Below are positions 55,901-64,000 of a stretch of 64,000 nucleotides of DNA, piece after piece. The notes below the pieces were generated by a model. That model was given only the letters and a program-made list of their open reading frames with translations. It did no database searches and was not told where the DNA came from. Origin of the DNA: Tannerella forsythia. GTDB lineage: Bacteria; Bacteroidota; Bacteroidia; Bacteroidales; Tannerellaceae. Numbering within the stretch: position 1 is the first letter of the stretch; each line of letters opens with the position of its first letter. Position numbers and translations under genes: made by a program. The stretch spans positions 81,919 to 145,918 of the forward strand of contig NZ_RQYN01000005.1 in the NCBI RefSeq assembly GCF_003860135.1, in the 5' to 3' direction.

Positions 55901-56595
55901 AAGATTATCGTCTCGTTCAGCTTTCGCACCGACATATCGACTTGTTCTGTCTGCTTATTCGGATCGGTTACCGGCACGCGGTACGATACGGCTTCGCCCG
56001 GCAGGTTGCTTCCGCTCAGGCGGCCGACTTCGACCCATTCCTTTCCATCGGCCGATGTGAGACAAACGATCTCGTAACCATCTCGGGCTACTTTATCGTC
56101 ATACACAAGCGTTCCAACGAGCGAAAGTTTGCCGACCTTCGCACTGTAATTGGCAAGTGAGAACTGAAAGTACGTATCGTCACCCATAAAGGTGTTTCTT
56201 GAATATGGTCCTTCATCGACCATCCATTCACGTTCGCGACGGGGCACGTCGCCTTCGGGAGTGGAGAGATTCAGGTATTGCGGCTGCTTGTCGGTCACGA
56301 TCCCGTCCGTCGCAAGTTGTGCGGTGAGGTTGTAGTCGTAGCCGGATGACGCGAAGGCTGCCCTTCGAAGAGCAATATTGCGATAGGTCATATAATCCGG
56401 CGAGAGAGAAGGAGAAAAATCTTCCTTGGGATTACCGGGATATTGTCCTATCCTGCGTGTATAATAGTCCGATCGCTCGAACGATTCACTGCTCACTTTC
56501 GTTTCTTTACATCCGCAAAGAAACACCGAGGCCGTGATGGCCGTACAAAAAGAAAAGATCTCCACAGCTCTTTTCCGCTCTTTCCATTTCTTCAT
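52966..56595 (-). CDS. GH2 family glycoside hydrolase lipoprotein with discoidin domains
   Basis: This 1209-residue protein has a lipobox (SVFLCGCK). Residues about 70-380 hold two F5/8 type C (discoidin)-like modules (AAFASSGYDYNLTAQLATDG; EWLYVDLGSRSEFDKVVLRW). The rest is a GH2 enzyme: sugar-binding domain (LPENFKQDRLFLNFDGINWK), Ig domain, and TIM barrel with MRNWVGMIGDEELYEACDRH, the acid/base motif IYCGRNEGFPP and the nucleophile in FHSERGMPNVM. The barrel pattern is closest to exo-beta-glucosaminidases or beta-mannosidases, exact specificity undetermined. It is likely periplasmic or surface exposed. It starts 156 bp after the UpxY gene on the same strand. Confidence 0.93.
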   Translation of the reverse strand: MKKWKERKRAVEIFSFCTAITASVFLCGCKETKVSSESFERSDYYTRRIGQYPGNPKEDFSPSLSPDYMTYRNIALRRAAFASSGYDYNLTAQLATDGIVTDKQPQYLNLSTPEGDVPRREREWMVDEGPYSRNTFMGDDTYFQFSLANYSAKVGKLSLVGTLVYDDKVARDGYEIVCLTSADGKEWVEVGRLSGSNLPGEAVSYRVPVTDPNKQTEQVDMSVRKLNETIIFKQEADNPYYRVTLKMAGAHSWVFTEANFYDAEGLVEMKPSKFFNSAWMSASAGEEWLYVDLGSRSEFDKVVLRWVNKAVHGKVQVSDNAQQWDDVAELPGGETLTDEIALDKKYKGRYVRVLMQEASAGNRYILSEMEVMGVGGLVPYPVERPAVADGRMSLSGGSWMIRRASEVTAKGEEISTPNYKPENWLVATVPGTVLSSFKNAGAIAEPNYADNQLHISESFFYSNFWYRDEFELPENFKQDRLFLNFDGINWKADVYLNGHKLGRIEGAFMRGKFDVTDLVVAGKNVVAVEIVKNAHIGAIKEKNRQSTDFNGGILGADNPTFHATIGWDWIPTMRGRNIGIWNDVSLTTTGHVTVADPFVRSVLPLPDTTSAKLTAGIIVRNWDTKAVQGTLEGKIGEITFEQPVELAAGEEKTVVFDATTYPQLNIRHPRLWWPKGYGAPNLYDANFTFKVGDKVSDTRNFKAGIRQMTFNEDNRILSLFINGRRFIGRGGNWGFSESNLNYRGREYDIAVAYHADMNFTMMRNWVGMIGDEELYEACDRHGIMIWQDFWLANPADGPDPYYPEMFIANAEDYVKRIRSHASIAIYCGRNEGFPPAQIDQALRRIVREKHPDIHYISSSADDVVSGHGPYRMLPAKEYFTLKTGNDKFHSERGMPNVMTYESMLRTFSPEGLWPQDHQWGMHDYTREGAQGCTSFNEIIAKGYGEPQNAKEFAELAQWVNYDGHRSLFESRSLNRKGLLMWMSHPCWPSMVWQTYDYYFEPTAAYFAIKKASEPLHIQWNPATDEVEVVNYSGGMRKGLTAKTQLLNMDASVAWEKEATVDSYEDTTDKCIRLEFPSDLSKVHFIKLTLTENGTVISENFYHRSLEENNYQALRELPKVKLLPAIDTRKDPDGTWHTTVTVENTTAIPALMIRVNVTGEKDGLQFLPVFYSDNYFALLPGEKKTVNIRWKDEDTRGNTPKVQLSGYNVE

Positions 56596-56751
56596 GATTT
56601 ATTTTGATTGTAATTTGTTATATTGCTGTTTTGTATAATCATTATCCCAATATTGTTCTATTTGTCCGGTCGTATCCGGTGGGTCGAAAAAATATCCGCA
56701 GAAAGATGGCTCGCATTATCCGGTTTTTTATCGTTTGATGCAGTTAAAGAT

Positions 56752-57255
56752 TTATTTGATTCGCTTGACCGGCGCTACACTCGTCAGATCGACGGTTACG
56801 GTGACTGCCAGCTGTTCGATATGGAGCTGTAAACGGTTTTTCCCCAGCTTACGGATCACTCCCGAAACATGTTTCATGGCGCCATTCAAAATCTCCACTT
56901 CCTCGCCCACAGAAAGGACGTGGTTGGCCGCCTGTTCCAAGAACGAATGGATGGCATCGATCTCTTCCTGACGAATAACGGCCGGTTTTCCCGAATAGTA
57001 AATGATGCGGACTACGCCGTATACTTTCAACAGCGCCATCAACTGCGTTTCCGAACATCTTACAAAAACATACGACGAGAAGAGGGGCTTATCAACCATC
57101 TTCACTCGGTCCGACCAGACTTGCGGAGAGCGGTGCAAAGGCAAATAGCTCTCCACGCCCATCGCTTTCAGCCGTTCATCGACTTTTTTCTCCGCACGCG
57201 GCGAAGTGTAGAGAACATACCAGTTTACATTCGTTTCTGCGCTCATTCTGTTCAT
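56752..57255 (-). CDS. UpxY-type NusG-like transcription antiterminator
   Basis: With the ATG at 57255 overlapping the preceding TGA (ATGA), the protein has 167 residues. The NGN domain is WYVLYTSPRAEKKVDERLKA, SYLPLHRSPQVWSDRVKMVD and PLFSSYVFVRCSE, and the KOW-like C-terminus is LSVGEEVEILNGAMKHVSGV. UpxY proteins normally are the first gene of capsule operons and let polymerase read through the leader. Here it is at the end of a housekeeping/glycosidase run and no capsule genes follow, so its target is unclear. Confidence 0.9.
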   Translation of the reverse strand: MNRMSAETNVNWYVLYTSPRAEKKVDERLKAMGVESYLPLHRSPQVWSDRVKMVDKPLFSSYVFVRCSETQLMALLKVYGVVRIIYYSGKPAVIRQEEIDAIHSFLEQAANHVLSVGEEVEILNGAMKHVSGVIRKLGKNRLQLHIEQLAVTVTVDLTSVAPVKRIK

Positions 57256-58736
57256 TTTTCGTATTCCGAGAGATAATAATAGGTTGAGCGCGAAGGCTGA
57301 CTTTCCATCCGGTAACGGTTCGACGCGGTGACGCAAAACGAATACTCCTTTTCCGTATCCCGATCGATAGGCAGATACAATACGTTCTCCCGGATGCCTG
57401 TTGCCAAAATCGATTGTGCCTTGGTCATATCAATCGAGTCGGACTGTGAATAGTAAATGGTATAGGTATAGTCGTCTGAGCTTCTTCCTTTCCACGAGAG
57501 TTTGAGTCGTCCCTGTTCACGTATGACGACGATCTCTTGCGGCGCGCATGGTACGGAAGCTTTTTCATTCATCCAAATCAGAGGGGGGAGCTGCGCGGGA
57601 TATTTAAAGAAGCGGTTCTTTAGTTCATTATACAGTCCTTTCTCATTTTTAATCACGAACTGCGTCCGGAAGAAAGCGCAACCCTTTACTCCCTGACGGC
57701 GCACATAATTAATCTGATCGGTAATTTCAGAGAGATTCCAGTTTCCTTCTTTTTTATTCAGGCGATAGGCTCCCAAACCGGCTACCATGTTTCGCTGTCC
57801 GGAATGTTCAAGCCAATTGTTGACAAATGGGTAGAAATCTTGTTGCTGATAATACATCATGGGCACGATCATATCCTGTTTTCCAGCTTTCAACCATGCT
57901 CTTGGGTCTTGATACGCATCTTCGTAAGCAGTCCACCGAGCATTCGGATGCTGCCTCTTGCTGTATTTGCCGAGAGGCGAACTGCTCACCTGTACCCAAG
58001 GTTTCGTCTTTTTCACCCAATCATGTACACGCGCAATCATCCGGTTGATATTATCACGTCTCCAATTTTCGAGATTCTGACCCTTCCCGTACTTTTGATA
58101 CGTTTTCTTGTCGGGAAAAAATTGTGCTCCCTCCGGATAACGGATGTAATCGAACTGAATGCCGTCAATATCGTAATTTTTTACAACCTCTTTTACTAAG
58201 GATAGAAGATAATCGGACGTTCCCGGATGACCGGGATTGAGGTACCAGTCGCCGTGATGTTTTATACATAACTCCGGATGGCGTTTGACAACCGATGCTC
58301 GTCCCTGCTCCTTCACCATTTTGGCTGAACCGACGGGATAGGTCACGAAAAAGGCGTGACATTCCATGCCTCGTTTGTGGCATTCGTCAATTACGAATGC
58401 GAGCGGATCATATCCCGGCCATTTTCCGCATTGTCCGGTAAAAACGGCCGATACCGGTTCGATTTGCGAGCGGTAAATCACGTCGCCTCGCAGTCGGGTT
58501 TGTACAAAAACCGTATTGAAGTGGGCTTCTTGCAGGCGATCCAAAATGGTTCGCAACTCCTGCTTCTGCCGATTTCGCTCAGCCTCGTTCGTTGCCGGAC
58601 TTGTCGGCCAGTCGAGGCCAAAGATCGTCGTCAACCATACGGCACGAATTTCGTGCTTGGGATGGTCGTAATCTGCGGCCGACAAACTGCCGGCCCAGAT
58701 ATACCACCACAGTAGCACGACGATCTTTCTCATCAT
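57252..58736 (-). CDS. Family 10-like glycosyl hydrolase (GHL10, DUF187) with C-terminal FN3-like domain
   Basis: The 494-residue exported protein (signal peptide ending AGSLSA) has the GHL10 barrel: HEIRAVWLTTIFGLDWPTSP, HFNTVFVQTRLRGDVIYRS, the YDPLAFVIDECHKRGMECHAF strand, and DGIQFDYIRYP with the conserved Asp residues. A C-terminal fibronectin-like region (RLKSWKG-type) follows at about 400-490. Members bind or cleave peptidoglycan-related or other glycans; activity here is inferred. It overlaps the UpxY gene by 4 bp and follows the phosphodiesterase after 3 bp. Confidence 0.92.
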   Translation of the reverse strand: MMRKIVVLLWWYIWAGSLSAADYDHPKHEIRAVWLTTIFGLDWPTSPATNEAERNRQKQELRTILDRLQEAHFNTVFVQTRLRGDVIYRSQIEPVSAVFTGQCGKWPGYDPLAFVIDECHKRGMECHAFFVTYPVGSAKMVKEQGRASVVKRHPELCIKHHGDWYLNPGHPGTSDYLLSLVKEVVKNYDIDGIQFDYIRYPEGAQFFPDKKTYQKYGKGQNLENWRRDNINRMIARVHDWVKKTKPWVQVSSSPLGKYSKRQHPNARWTAYEDAYQDPRAWLKAGKQDMIVPMMYYQQQDFYPFVNNWLEHSGQRNMVAGLGAYRLNKKEGNWNLSEITDQINYVRRQGVKGCAFFRTQFVIKNEKGLYNELKNRFFKYPAQLPPLIWMNEKASVPCAPQEIVVIREQGRLKLSWKGRSSDDYTYTIYYSQSDSIDMTKAQSILATGIRENVLYLPIDRDTEKEYSFCVTASNRYRMESQPSRSTYYYLSEYEK

Positions 58737-58739
58737 GTG

Positions 58740-59522
58740 TTATTTTCGGATAAACTTCAGCGCTTCGACAGGAATGTCGGTCGTGATAAAATCTGCCCCG
58801 GCATCGATCATCTCGCGCATCAGTGTCGTATCGTTAACTGTCCAAATATTAATTCCCAATCCTTCACGTTTGGCTTCTTTGAACCATTGAGGATTTTTCC
58901 GCATCACCTCGTAATGATAATCAAGACCGGCAAAGCCTTCCTTCTTCAATTGTCTGGGTGATAACTCGCCGTTCAGATAATATACTTCGGCTTCGGGTGT
59001 CAGGCGGATAAACTCGCGTGCCGCATCCAGATTGAATGAAATATAATCCGTGCGATGTTGCAGTTTTTTTTCCTTCACCAAGTCGGTAATCATTTGTGCA
59101 GCCAAACGGTTGCGTTGAGGTGTAGCATGCGGTTTCAGTTCAAGAATCAGGCGGATACGCTTCGTACGTCTGGCAGCTTCCAGATACTCGCGCAAGGTAG
59201 GAATTTTTTCTCCATTGGCCAGCGCAATTCGCTGAATCGCTGCATAATTCGTCTCCTGTATTTTCATTTCCTTGATCGTCATATCATGAAAAACAACGGG
59301 GACGCTGTCTGCCGTTAGATGTACGTCGAACTCAGCTCCGTAGACTCCGATATCTTCCGCATTTTCAAGCGATACAATGGAATTTTCGGCAGCCCCTTTG
59401 GACTGCCAGAAACCACGATGTGCGATGATTCGGATTGTTTTCGTGAGAATTTCGGGCTCATCTGCATGTGAACAGCTTGTGAAAAAGAGACAGATGGAGA
59501 CTATCCCTGTTAATATATTCAT
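58740..59522 (-). CDS. Glycerophosphodiester phosphodiesterase family protein
   Basis: This 260-residue protein has an N-terminal lipobox-like segment (ICLFFTSCSHAD), suggesting a lipoprotein. The GDPD motifs are IIAHRGFWQSKGAAENSIVS (catalytic His and Glu), YGAEFDVHLTADSVPVVFHD (metal-binding E and D, second His), and IRLILELKPH. It likely releases glycerol-3-phosphate from glycerophosphodiesters in the periplasm. It is 18 bp downstream of trxB. Confidence 0.93.
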   Translation of the reverse strand: MNILTGIVSICLFFTSCSHADEPEILTKTIRIIAHRGFWQSKGAAENSIVSLENAEDIGVYGAEFDVHLTADSVPVVFHDMTIKEMKIQETNYAAIQRIALANGEKIPTLREYLEAARRTKRIRLILELKPHATPQRNRLAAQMITDLVKEKKLQHRTDYISFNLDAAREFIRLTPEAEVYYLNGELSPRQLKKEGFAGLDYHYEVMRKNPQWFKEAKREGLGINIWTVNDTTLMREMIDAGADFITTDIPVEALKFIRK

Positions 59523-59540
59523 ATCGCTCTGTATCTTATC

Positions 59541-60479
59541 TTATCTGCTCATCAAATAACGTTCTGCTTCGATGGCAGCCTTACAACCGCTTGCAGCAGC
59601 CGTAACGGCTTGTCTGTAGTGCGGGTCGGCCACATCGCCTGCTGCAAACACACCGGGAACTGTCGTTCGAGGCGTACCGGCTTCGGTTTGGATATATCCT
59701 GTTTCGTCCGTAGCCAGCCAAGGTTTGAATATCTTGGAGTTAGGATTGTGTCCGATAGCCAGAAAGAAGCCGTCGATGGCGATGTCGACCATTTCTTCGT
59801 CCGGTTCGCCTTTGCGTTTTACTAAATGAGCGCCTTCTACTCCGTTTTCTCCAAAGAGTCCGACCGTATTATGTTCGAACAGCACCTGAATATTCGGTGT
59901 GTTCATCACGCGATCCTGCATCACTTTCGAAGCACGCAGGAAAGGTTTCCGTACAATCAAATACACCTGTGAGGCCAATCCGGAAAGATACAGCGCTTCT
60001 TCGCATGCCGTATCGCCTCCGCCTACAACGGCGACTTTCTTCTTGCGGTAGAAGAAACCGTCGCACGTGGCACATGCCGAGACACCCATGCCCGAATATT
60101 TTTGTTCGTCAGGTAGTCCCAGATATTTGGCCGATGCGCCGGTGGCAATAATCAGCGTCTCCGCCTCAATCACTTTGTCATCATCGATGGTAATTTGATA
60201 CGGTGCGGCCGATAGATCTGCCGCCGTAGCGATTCCCTGACGGATATCCGCACCGAAGCGTGCGGCCTGTTTCTTCATGTCTTCCATCATCTCCGTACCC
60301 GTCACACCATCGGGATAACCGGGAAAGTTCTCCACTTCGGTTGTCGTAGTCAACTGACCGCCGGGCTGAATACCTTCGTACAGTACCGGGGCTAAATTAG
60401 CTCGCGAAGCATAAATGGCAGCCGTGTATCCTGCCGGTCCCGAGCCGATAATTAAACAACGGACTTTCTCGTTTGTCAT
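59541..60479 (-). CDS. trxB: Thioredoxin-disulfide reductase
   Basis: The 312-residue flavoprotein has the FAD motif IIGSGPAGYTAAIYASRA, the redox-active CATC in SACATCDGFFYRK, the NADPH motif VAVVGGGDTACEEALYL, and the FAD-closing GVFAAGDVADPHYRQAVTAA. It reduces thioredoxin with NADPH in the cytoplasm. It lies 36 bp downstream of the LolA-type gene. Confidence 0.97.
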   Translation of the reverse strand: MTNEKVRCLIIGSGPAGYTAAIYASRANLAPVLYEGIQPGGQLTTTTEVENFPGYPDGVTGTEMMEDMKKQAARFGADIRQGIATAADLSAAPYQITIDDDKVIEAETLIIATGASAKYLGLPDEQKYSGMGVSACATCDGFFYRKKKVAVVGGGDTACEEALYLSGLASQVYLIVRKPFLRASKVMQDRVMNTPNIQVLFEHNTVGLFGENGVEGAHLVKRKGEPDEEMVDIAIDGFFLAIGHNPNSKIFKPWLATDETGYIQTEAGTPRTTVPGVFAAGDVADPHYRQAVTAAASGCKAAIEAERYLMSR

Positions 60480-60515
60480 ATTTTTAACTGTTTGTTTTGT
60501 TTTTGGTAATTATTT

Positions 60516-61154
60516 TTATCGTAAATCTATTTCTGTTACTCCCGGATAATCGGCCGGATTGAATCGGAAGACGTGCTCCGGTGGATTGATACCTGTCTGC
60601 ATTTTCCGGATGCGGATCACGCTGCGTGCGCCGTTTTTCAAGGTTACCGTCAGACGCACCGGCAACGAGGTGGCGCGTTCGATCTGTACTTCGACCTTGG
60701 CCACATCGCCGTTCTTTTTCGAGGTCAGCATCACATCATCGGCCATTTTTCCGTTGTCCGACGTGCTTTGACCGATATAGGAAAGCGTGAAGCCTTTTTT
60801 ATAAGAGCGAAGGAGGATCATCGGATTCGTAAATTCCAACTCGTCGCCTGTGGGGTTCGACAAGTTGACCTCATCCGTCCGGACTACGTACGTCCATTGT
60901 GTCGTACCGTCGTACCACGTCCGTGTATCGGGCGTGATGAGTACGAACTTTTCTCCTTTCATTTGTATGGTGCCTTCGAAACTTTCGGAAATACCTTGTT
61001 TCTCGTGGCGGATATTTGCCGCAAACGAAGCTTTCAGTCCGTTCGATTTTTCATAAGCCGCGGCTGCTTTATCCAAAATTGTTTCGGCTTTCTGCGCCGT
61101 CACAACTCCTACGACCGAAAGCCATAACATGATTATATATCGAATCCGTTTCAT
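60516..61154 (-). CDS. lolA: LolA-like outer-membrane lipoprotein carrier protein
   Basis: This 212-residue periplasmic protein has a signal peptide ending VGVVTAQ and the LolA pattern: AETILDKAAAAYEKSNGLKA, FEGTIQMKGEKFVLITPDTR, TWYDGTTQWTYVV and PVRLTVTLKNGARSVIRI. It carries lipoproteins through the periplasm to the outer membrane. The ATG overlaps the ftsK stop (ATGA), so the genes are translationally coupled. Confidence 0.9.
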   Translation of the reverse strand: MKRIRYIIMLWLSVVGVVTAQKAETILDKAAAAYEKSNGLKASFAANIRHEKQGISESFEGTIQMKGEKFVLITPDTRTWYDGTTQWTYVVRTDEVNLSNPTGDELEFTNPMILLRSYKKGFTLSYIGQSTSDNGKMADDVMLTSKKNGDVAKVEVQIERATSLPVRLTVTLKNGARSVIRIRKMQTGINPPEHVFRFNPADYPGVTEIDLR

Positions 61155-63592
61155 GATTTCAACGCATTTAATTTCTGTTCCAATGAATATTCGTCCTGTA
61201 TCAACACTTGACGTGCCTTGCTCCCTTCGTAGGGACCGACGATGCCGGCGGCTTCGAGTTGGTCCATCAGTCGTCCCGCACGGTTATAACCGATCGAAAA
61301 TTTACGTTGAATCAACGAGGTAGAGCCTTGCTGTTGGATGATGATGAGTCGTGCCGCTTCGTCGAAGAGCGGGTCACGATCGGATAAGTCAACGCCCGAT
61401 GCCTTGTCTCCTTCACCTTCCGGTACATATTCCGGCAACTCGAACGCCGTGGGATAACCGGCCTGCTGACCAATGTAGGATGCCATCGCTTCCACTTCGG
61501 GCGTATCCACAAAAGCGCATTGCACGCGGGTCATGTCGCTACCCTGCGAAAAGAGCAGGTCGCCGCGCCCGATCAGCTGATTGGCGCCGGGTGAGTCGAG
61601 AATGGTACGCGAATCGATCATTGATGAGACACGGAAAGCTACGCGCACGGGAAAGTTCGCTTTAATTGTTCCCGTGATGATGTTTGTCGACGGACGTTGC
61701 GTGGCGATAATCATGTGAATACCTACGGCTCGCGCTTTCTGTGCGATTCGCGCGATCGGCATTTCAATGTCGCGTCCGGCCGTCATGATCAGATCGCCGA
61801 ACTCGTCGATGATGACCACGATGTACGACATATACTTATGCCCTTTCTCCGGATTCAGCCGGCGGCTGATAAACTTTTCATTATAATCTTTGATGTTACG
61901 GACGTGTGCTTTCGTCAGTAACTCATAGCGGTTATCCATCTCCTTACAGAGCGAATTGAGCGTATGTACCACCTTCGTAAAATCGGTGATGATCGCTTTC
62001 TCTTCGTCGGGTAACTTAGCCAGATAATGACGTTCGATTTCGGCATAGATGCTAAATTCGACCATTTTGGGATCGACGAGTACGAATTTCAGTTCGGCGG
62101 GATGTTTTTTGTACAGTAACGAGGTAATGATAGCGTTGAGTCCGACGGATTTTCCCTGTCCCGTAGCACCGGCCATCAGCAGGTGAGGGGCTTTGCAGAG
62201 GTCGAACATAAAGACGTCGTTCGTGATGGTTCGTCCCAGCGCCACCGGAAGATCGTATTTGCTCTCGATAAATTTGCGCGAACTGATTACGGACTGCATC
62301 GAAACGATCTGCGGGTCTTTGTTAGGCACCTCAATGCCGATCGTTCCTTTACCGGGCATCGGGGCGATGATACGAATGCCGAGCGCGGCAAGGCTCAGGG
62401 CAATATCGTCTTCGAGGTTGCGAATTTTCGAGATTCTCACTCCCTGTGCCGGCACGACTTCGTAGAGCGTGATGGTGGGACCTACCGTTGCTTTAATCGA
62501 CAGAATGCTGATACCGAAGTTTTCGAGTGTCTGCTTGATGCGTCGTTGATTATCGGTCTGCTCCGCCATGTCGACCGGTTTTTCGGTCTGTTCGTATTTT
62601 TTCAGCAGGTCAAGTGTCGGAAAACGGTAGCTGGACAGGTCGAGACGAGGATCGTAATCGCCCATGGACGAATCGTCGTACGGTTCTTCGTCCTTCGGCA
62701 CTTCAATAGTAAATACCGATTCACCGTTGATGATTTTGTCGCCTTCGGCTATCGGAACGATTTGCGGCTCGTCGTCAAAATCTGCTGTCCGGTACGGATC
62801 ATCGTCGTATATTATTTTTGTTCCGGGCACATATTCTTCGTCATCCTCGTTATCCTCTTCCGATATATGCCGTTTCGTCGTATGAGACTCTTTATCTTCG
62901 CCGCTCTCCTCCGTATCCGAATTATTTTCCGTCTGTGCTTGTTTGGCCGGTCTGTTCGGATTCCAAGAAAGAGTAAACATTTTTTGCAGCCACGGCATCA
63001 CACGTTTGCTGGCGAAAACGGCTATGGTAAGAAAAGAGACCATCAGCAACAGCACGGTGCCCGGTATGCCGATATTGCGAATCAAGACTTCGGAAAGTTC
63101 ATACCCGTGACGCCCGCCTAAATAGAGAAACGAGTCTTCATATCCTTTCAGGAAGACGAACGACAGAAAGAGCGATCCCCAGATGAGCATCGAGCTGCAG
63201 AGCATAAAGCGTTTCATGAGAGACATCCGGCAAACGCCCATCAGATAGACGCCTAACGACCCGAAAAAGTAGAGTAGAAAGAATGACGCTACCCCGAACC
63301 AGCGGTTCATAATCAAGTCAGCAATCAAAGCCCCTCGCACGCCGGCCCAGTTTTCAACGCTCCCGCGATTGGTTAGCAAGTCTTTCAACGGCACATTTTC
63401 GATGGCGCTTTGGTCTGCTCCCCCCGTGAAAAAGAACGATGCCATAGCGATGCCTACGTAAGTCACCGTGAAACAGATCGCCAGCCCTGCCAGAAAACGC
63501 AAGCGTTCACTTGTGAAGAAGACGCTCAGCAACCCCCATATATCATTATCCGTTTCTTGCGAACGTTTCTTTTTTACCGTCTTTTTTGCCAT
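61151..63592 (-). CDS. ftsK: DNA translocase FtsK/SpoIIIE
   Basis: The 813-residue protein has four N-terminal membrane helices (within 30-190), an acidic linker (residues 215-330 rich in Asp and Glu), and the motor: Walker A LMAGATGQGKSVGLNAIITS, Walker B YIVVIIDEFGDLIMTAG, then IATQRPSTNIITGTIKANFP. The C-terminal gamma winged helix (STSLIQRKFSIGYNRAGRLM) recognises KOPS-like DNA. It pumps chromosomes at division. It heads a minus-strand operon that includes lolA and trxB. Confidence 0.97.
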   Translation of the reverse strand: MAKKTVKKKRSQETDNDIWGLLSVFFTSERLRFLAGLAICFTVTYVGIAMASFFFTGGADQSAIENVPLKDLLTNRGSVENWAGVRGALIADLIMNRWFGVASFFLLYFFGSLGVYLMGVCRMSLMKRFMLCSSMLIWGSLFLSFVFLKGYEDSFLYLGGRHGYELSEVLIRNIGIPGTVLLLMVSFLTIAVFASKRVMPWLQKMFTLSWNPNRPAKQAQTENNSDTEESGEDKESHTTKRHISEEDNEDDEEYVPGTKIIYDDDPYRTADFDDEPQIVPIAEGDKIINGESVFTIEVPKDEEPYDDSSMGDYDPRLDLSSYRFPTLDLLKKYEQTEKPVDMAEQTDNQRRIKQTLENFGISILSIKATVGPTITLYEVVPAQGVRISKIRNLEDDIALSLAALGIRIIAPMPGKGTIGIEVPNKDPQIVSMQSVISSRKFIESKYDLPVALGRTITNDVFMFDLCKAPHLLMAGATGQGKSVGLNAIITSLLYKKHPAELKFVLVDPKMVEFSIYAEIERHYLAKLPDEEKAIITDFTKVVHTLNSLCKEMDNRYELLTKAHVRNIKDYNEKFISRRLNPEKGHKYMSYIVVIIDEFGDLIMTAGRDIEMPIARIAQKARAVGIHMIIATQRPSTNIITGTIKANFPVRVAFRVSSMIDSRTILDSPGANQLIGRGDLLFSQGSDMTRVQCAFVDTPEVEAMASYIGQQAGYPTAFELPEYVPEGEGDKASGVDLSDRDPLFDEAARLIIIQQQGSTSLIQRKFSIGYNRAGRLMDQLEAAGIVGPYEGSKARQVLIQDEYSLEQKLNALKS

Positions 63593-63649
63593 TTTTTATC
63601 GCTCATTTCCTCCCTCTTACCAAACCACAGGACGAAATCATTCAGCGGG

Positions 63650-63657
63650 CAAAGATA
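63650..63657 (-). promoter_or_regulatory. Promoter of the ftsK operon
   Basis: TATCTTTG on the minus strand matches TAnnTTTG, with TTG 20 bp upstream (63678-63680). It lies 57 bp before the ftsK ATG. Confidence 0.65.
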
Positions 63658-63777
63658 GCGATATTTCTCTAATAATTCAAGCTGAACGAACGACCTGACC
63701 AGCAACACGCGAGATGTACTTTGGGTATGAAGAAAACACCGCTTAGCGTTGTATCCTAATACAACTTTTTTGATGTT

Positions 63778-63807
63778 GTTATGCCGGGTACATGGTTCGG
63801 CGGGTAC
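63778..63807. repeat. Dispersed 30-bp repeat, copy B
   Basis: This matches 52588-52617 with two differences (GTTATGCCGGGTACATGGTT then CGGCGGGTACC). Confidence 0.85.
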
Positions 63808-63837
63808 CATGCATAACCATTGACAGTTAACCATTGA

Positions 63838-63935
63838 CAATTGGAATATGTCAGGCCTACAGCCCTCCGCCGAAATACGATGCCTTTTTCCCCAACGCTT
63901 CGCATTGGGCTGAATTAAGGCGCCCTTTCAGGGCT
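63838..63935. repeat. Dispersed 98-bp repeat, copy B
   Basis: This matches 52458-52555 in block order and sequence. The following 65 bp contain AATCAGCGGTCAGCATTCAG and CAACAACTCAAC, which resemble sequence near 16270 and 52688. No gene is seen from 63593 to the window end. Confidence 0.85.
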
Positions 63936-64000
63936 TTTACAGCAATCAGCGGTCAGCATTCAGCGGAGCCAACAACTCAACAATCAAACAACTCAACGAA

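Overview
The window looks like a chromosome segment of a Bacteroidales bacterium, most likely Tannerellaceae and possibly Tannerella. The reasons are TAnnTTTG (-7) promoters without clear E. coli-type boxes, a SusC/SusD pair, UpxY- and DUF5009-type proteins, class II ribonucleotide reductase, a PorT homologue together with a giant surface protein ending in a type IX-like sorting tail, and a conserved dnaN-exonuclease-coaBC-DUF4835-recN-rlmB cluster. Genus is an inference; no database was searched.

Positions 1-9.3 kb are an AT-richer accessory island beside tRNA-Ser(CGA). It holds, all on the minus strand, an XRE regulator with a palindromic operator in its promoter, a YgjP-like metallopeptidase, a type I restriction subunit HsdR and a DUF262/DUF1524 nuclease that runs off the left edge. 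Upstream of this operon sits an IS1-family element with an 8-bp target duplication and a frameshifted transposase. A tyrosine integrase cut off before its last catalytic residues lies next to the tRNA.

9.6-16.1 kb is a core replication, repair and cofactor run on the plus strand. 16-25 kb holds a DUF6261-type gene behind a palindrome array, a GH16 glucanase lipoprotein, a likely purine uptake pair (DUF5020 porin-like protein and NCS2 permease), a rhomboid-rhomboid-phosphodiesterase operon, HU, FolB and a bactofilin. 25-31 kb has malQ and B12-dependent ribonucleotide reductase, a candidate small RNA and a 56-residue ferredoxin. 31-36 kb has porT, the rsfS-ftsH-cdsA operon, tRNA-Gln(CTG) and a DUF5009 membrane protein.

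36.7-52.1 kb is surface-oriented: a small exported protein, a 2718-residue adhesin-like protein with 19 InlB B-type repeats, a second DUF6261-type gene behind a second palindrome array, and a SusC/SusD pair. 52.1-53 kb is repeat-rich intergenic DNA. 53-63.6 kb is on the minus strand: a promoter upstream of ftsK appears to drive ftsK-lolA-trxB-GDPD-GHL10-UpxY, followed by a discoidin/GH2 lipoprotein. The right edge carries dispersed repeats also seen at 52.5 kb.

The least explained pattern is that both DUF6261-type genes are preceded by tandem arrays of hairpin-forming units (42-bp and 41-bp periods, unrelated in sequence), apparently inside long transcribed leaders.
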